A DNA stretch of 64,000 nucleotides, from NCBI GenBank assembly GCA_031963465.1, contig JASSUG010000006.1, positions 62,001-126,000 on the forward strand. The letters are read 5' to 3'. Shown piece by piece: positions 61,567-64,000 of this stretch. The position numbers were made by a program, and so were the translations under genes. The DNA is from Mycoavidus cysteinexigens_B (GTDB lineage Bacteria > Pseudomonadota > Gammaproteobacteria > Burkholderiales > Burkholderiaceae). Under the pieces are notes generated by a model, which was not told the origin of the DNA, ran no database searches, and worked only from the letters and a program-made list of their open reading frames with translations. The first letter of the stretch is position 1. Each line of letters begins with the position of its first letter.

Positions 61567-63399
61567 TCAAAGCCCCCTTTCGGGAGCCGGCTTCGTCACT
61601 TTTAAACCAAGGTTATGAATTTGCATGTGGCAATTTGGATGAACCATCACAAGGTTCCCTGAGGCGTCGTTCCCTCCATCGACGCGTCGGATAATGTGAT
61701 GGACGTGCCACCCTGTTTCTTTTGTAAGCAGTTGGCGACACACGCAACAACGGCGATTCTGATCAAGCCATAAGCGAATGAGCTTTTTGTACCCAGCAAG
61801 GTTTTCCCGCATTTTCCGACCATGCCGGTCTTCAAAGTAGTATTCCCATGCTGGGTCAAAAGGATTCGCTTCAGCTTTGATTTTTATGTGACGCTGAATC
61901 GCGATGTCAGAGGCTAGATGCAAGGTCTTCATGACCGTTGTACCGTCCAAACGTTTTTCATCCGTCGGTGCTGCAAAGATCCAATTCCGGGTTCCGATAG
62001 AGTGGAAATACCGGTGTTTGATCCAGCGGCCTCTCTTTTGAGGATGCCTACGACAGCACCACCGCCACAGCGCTTGCCATATTGCGTAATCGACTTTGGC
62101 AAAGGTTTCCTTCGCGACAACGTGACGATGATAGTTCGCCCATCCTTTGATGACAGGGTTGAGTAAGTAAATCAGATTGATTTGCTTGGCTGCCTTGTTA
62201 TCTTTAATGATTGAGCGAATTTTCGTCAGAACTGCTTGGATATTCTTTTTCGATGGTTTGATTAAAAGCTTGCCGTTGTATTTGCGGACATTCTGACCCA
62301 AGAAATCGAATCCTTGTGCAATATTTGTGATCTTGGTCTTCTCTGGCGATAAAGATAGTCCTCTTTCACTCAGGAATTCTTTGATCACTGGTAACGCTTC
62401 ATTTTCCAGTAACTCTTTTGAAGCTCCCGTAACAATGAAGTCATCGCAGTAACGCACAAAGTTAACTTTAGGGACGGTCCAACCGCCTTTGTAACTGACC
62501 TTGCCACAGGTCATTGCAAGTCGTTCTTGCAAACCATCCAACGTCATATTTGTAAGCGCTGGTGAGATGATACTACCCTGCGCTGCGCCTTCTTCTGTTG
62601 GACAGAGTCGTTGTTTTTCCAGATATCCGGCTTTTAGCCACCGTCGCAATATCTCCTTGTCTATCGGAATATGTTCGATCAGCCAATTATGCGAAATTTT
62701 CTCAAAACACGCCTGAATATCTGCCTCTAGAATCCACTGCGGTGAACACTTTTTAGCGAGTACTTTGAAGCACTGCTGAATCGCGTCTGCTGTAGATCTT
62801 TCAGGTCGGAATCCGTAAGAATTAGAATCCGCCTTGGTCTCCGAAATGGGCTCCAAAGCCAGCAAATATAAAGCTTGCTGAGCTCTGTCGATCATACAGG
62901 GAATATCAAGCGGCCTTTTCTTATTGCCAGTGCTTTTGGGTATGTAAATTCTACGCAATGGTTTGGGTTTATATCCGCGTCGCTTTAGTGTTTTGATCGC
63001 TTTGTATTTATCGATGGGTGTCGGCCATATTACCTTGTCTATGCCTGGCGTTTTCTTTCCTTGATTTTCAGTCACCCGTCTCACAGCGATTGCTTTGCCG
63101 CTGAACGAGTGGGTTAGTAACCACTGCAAGGCTTTAACCTTACGTTGCTTACCTTCCTTCGTTGCCTTGACTATACGCGCTTGCAGCTTTTTGACTTCTT
63201 GGTAACATTTGGTCCAGTTAATATCGTACCAGTGTTCCGCATAGCCAGAGGGCGCAACAGCACTGATTACATATGCCGACATCTGCTGCCCTCCTAGAAA
63301 AAGTTTCTCAAGTTCTTTAGTCAAGAAAAACCAGGTCGAATTGGGCCCGTTTTCACGGGGGATAATCTTGCTGTGCAGCTCAATCCCTATCTGCTCCAT
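61567..63399 (-). CDS. ltrA: Group II intron reverse transcriptase/maturase with HNH endonuclease (outer intron)
   Basis: A 610-residue intron protein. RT region: GKKTPGIDKVIWPTPIDKYK, RRIYIPKSTGNKKRPLDIPC, YGFRPERSTADAIQQCFKVL, WILEADIQACFEKISHNWLI, EEGAAQGSIISPALTNMTLD and catalytic NFVRYCDDFIVTGASKELLE (YCDD box). A maturase X domain follows. The C-terminal HNH nuclease carries CCVCRQLLTKETGWHVHHII and NLVMVHPNCHMQIH. This is the full set for retrohoming. A shorter start at ATG 63282 (MSAYVISAVAPSG) is possible; the first 39 residues look atypical. The stop is followed within eight bases by the outer domain V. Confidence 0.93.
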   Translation of the reverse strand: MEQIGIELHSKIIPRENGPNSTWFFLTKELEKLFLGGQQMSAYVISAVAPSGYAEHWYDINWTKCYQEVKKLQARIVKATKEGKQRKVKALQWLLTHSFSGKAIAVRRVTENQGKKTPGIDKVIWPTPIDKYKAIKTLKRRGYKPKPLRRIYIPKSTGNKKRPLDIPCMIDRAQQALYLLALEPISETKADSNSYGFRPERSTADAIQQCFKVLAKKCSPQWILEADIQACFEKISHNWLIEHIPIDKEILRRWLKAGYLEKQRLCPTEEGAAQGSIISPALTNMTLDGLQERLAMTCGKVSYKGGWTVPKVNFVRYCDDFIVTGASKELLENEALPVIKEFLSERGLSLSPEKTKITNIAQGFDFLGQNVRKYNGKLLIKPSKKNIQAVLTKIRSIIKDNKAAKQINLIYLLNPVIKGWANYHRHVVAKETFAKVDYAIWQALWRWCCRRHPQKRGRWIKHRYFHSIGTRNWIFAAPTDEKRLDGTTVMKTLHLASDIAIQRHIKIKAEANPFDPAWEYYFEDRHGRKMRENLAGYKKLIRLWLDQNRRCCVCRQLLTKETGWHVHHIIRRVDGGNDASGNLVMVHPNCHMQIHNLGLKVTKPAPERGL

Positions 63400-63887
63400 T
63401 ACAGGGCAGCATGCTTTTTCGACCGTCCTATACCCGCACCTTTATCGGTGTTCCTTGCGGTTCACTTTGCCTTAACAGCAAAAATACGGGCTTACCGAGT
63501 TTCGACGTTAGATACACGAATAGTTTAGGTCTTGCCTATCACCCGGCGGTTTCTATACCCTCGTGCCCGCAATTGTAATCGGGCAACTTACCGCTTACCT
63601 TTTGGTTCAAGCTTGTCAGCATCTTTAGCTTGTCAATTGTCACGAGTTTTATCAGCAATTCACATATGTTGACCATGCTATCCAGCCTAGCGCCCTGACC
63701 GCTTTGATGCTAGCAGTCGTTGGAGTTGCCTCACGGCTCTTCCTCCTCTTTCGAAGGGCTACATTGTCCCAAAAGCTCCTAACATAACTATTGCTAGTTA
63801 CGCTAGTTTTAGTAGGCTACTATCGGAGGAACGACAGGTTTCTCTTACTTCTTGAAACAATACCTAACGCGACTTTGCTCGTCGCAC
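63400..63887 (-). ncRNA. 5' domains (I-III) of outer intron
   Basis: The gap between the outer RT start and the NACHT paralogue is intron RNA. It begins GTGCGACGAGC at 63887, contains the EBS1 hairpin, and leads into the ORF start. No separate protein gene is seen in it. Confidence 0.7.
63565..63584 (-). ncRNA. EBS1 hairpin of outer intron
   Basis: The stem GCCCG/CGGGC closes the loop ATTACAATTG on the minus strand; TACAAT in the loop complements the 6-nt IBS1 next to the 5' splice site at 63887. Confidence 0.7.
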
Positions 63888-63901
63888 TACAATGCTCAAT
63901 T

Positions 63902-63914
63902 GCAAAAAATAACA
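63902..63914 (+). promoter_or_regulatory. Conserved leader element of NACHT paralogue
   Basis: GCAAAAAATAACA, identical to the element before the NACHT gene at 27934, is followed by a GGATAA ribosome site and ATG 63925. Confidence 0.45.
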
Positions 63915-63924
63915 GGATAACACT

Positions 63925-64000
63925 ATGTTGGGCAGCACCTTTTCGTCATCGCGGAGCGTGCTCTCTCTACAGGAAACGCTGGATCTCGCTAGCTCTTACT
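63925..64000 (+). CDS. Start of a second TPR–NACHT-type protein (partial)
   Basis: Only 25 codons lie in the window. They read MLGSTFSSSRSVLSLQETLD followed by LASSY, with 16 of 25 positions identical to the N-terminus of the 1320-residue NACHT protein (MLGSIFSSSRSALSAEQMLG...). The shared 13-base leader supports common descent. Later domains are outside the window, so a full NACHT architecture is an inference. Confidence 0.75.
   Translation, partial: MLGSTFSSSRSVLSLQETLDLASSY

Larger units (their letters stand above)
58890..63887 (-). mobile_element. Outer group II intron (with nested introns)
   Basis: The 5' end is GTGCG at 63887-63883. IBS1 ATTGTA is in the 5' exon (complement of 63888-63893). 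It pairs with TACAAT, the loop of a 5-bp hairpin at 63565-63584, as EBS1. The RT/HNH ORF is at 61567-63399. Domain V is split: 5' part GAGCGTAATGCCGGGAAACT (complement of 61540-61559) and 3' part GGCCTGTTGCGTTC (complement of 58931-58944). Domain VI at 58890-58930 ends CTACCCGAC with A at -7 (branch-point position). The 3' exon begins GTAGGGTAT. The intron lies antisense to and 37 bp upstream of the NACHT paralogue. Exact 3' end inferred from the AC terminus. Confidence 0.8.

Overview
The window reads as a chromosome segment of a betaproteobacterium of the Burkholderiaceae. The housekeeping blocks uvrA–MFS–ssb, hisJQMP–hemL–ribD–ribE–ribBA–ribH–nusB, ubiD–rnfB–nth–DUF1841–rsmE–barstar and thiL–pgpA–cinA are in Burkholderia-like order with Burkholderia-like protein sequences. 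The base composition looks close to balanced, and the DNA carries selfish elements, a pseudogene and large NACHT proteins. That combination suggests a Burkholderia-related endosymbiont such as Mycoavidus. The genus is an inference from family knowledge, not a database match.

Layout. Positions 1-2289 hold the edge of a type III secretion locus (SctD, cut by the window start, and two small helical proteins). From 2392 to 8247 are an AI-2E-type membrane protein, UvrA, an MFS exporter and SSB. A two-gene cassette follows (8299-10052): an AAA15/OLD-like ATPase translationally coupled to a DUF4276 Toprim-like protein, probably defensive. From 10109 to 23182 are aat, a NUDIX hydrolase, pyrD, an IclR regulator, hrpA, argA, yggX, valS and galU. 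Next come a broken lysine 2,3-aminomutase (KamA) relic and a 1320-residue STAND protein with TPR-like, TIR/SEFIR-like, NACHT and HEAT parts. From 28078 to 44332 are tusA, alaS, a nitrate/taurine-type ABC transporter, a polar amino acid ABC transporter, hemL, the riboflavin genes with nusB, and an intact IS982-family element with an 8-bp target duplication. From 44353 to 55483 are a lytic transglycosylase, ubiD, rnfB, nth, rsmE, a barstar-like protein, maeB, thiL, pgpA and cinA.

After a tRNA-Met(CAT) gene at 55540-55616 the window becomes an accessory island. First is a three-gene ABC-3C/Lamassu-like system (nuclease-like protein, middle component, DUF2326 SMC-like ATPase). Then comes a group II intron complex on the minus strand, and finally the first 76 bases of a second gene of the same TPR–NACHT family (starting at 63925).

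The most unusual structure is the intron complex at 58890-63887. An outer HNH-carrying intron has its 34-nt catalytic domain V split after nucleotide 20 by a middle intron that has lost its ORF. The domain VI of the middle intron is apparently split in turn by an inner intron with its own reverse transcriptase. Removing 61539-58945 restores a textbook 34-nt domain V. EBS1/IBS1 pairings at both outer 5' splice sites support the boundaries. This would be a three-level bacterial twintron in which splicing has to proceed from inside to outside.

Functionally, the core genes cover DNA repair, translation, riboflavin, haem, arginine and pyrimidine synthesis and nutrient uptake. The accessory genes (AAA–DUF4276, ABC-3C, NACHT proteins, introns, IS) are conflict or selfish modules inserted between the conserved blocks.
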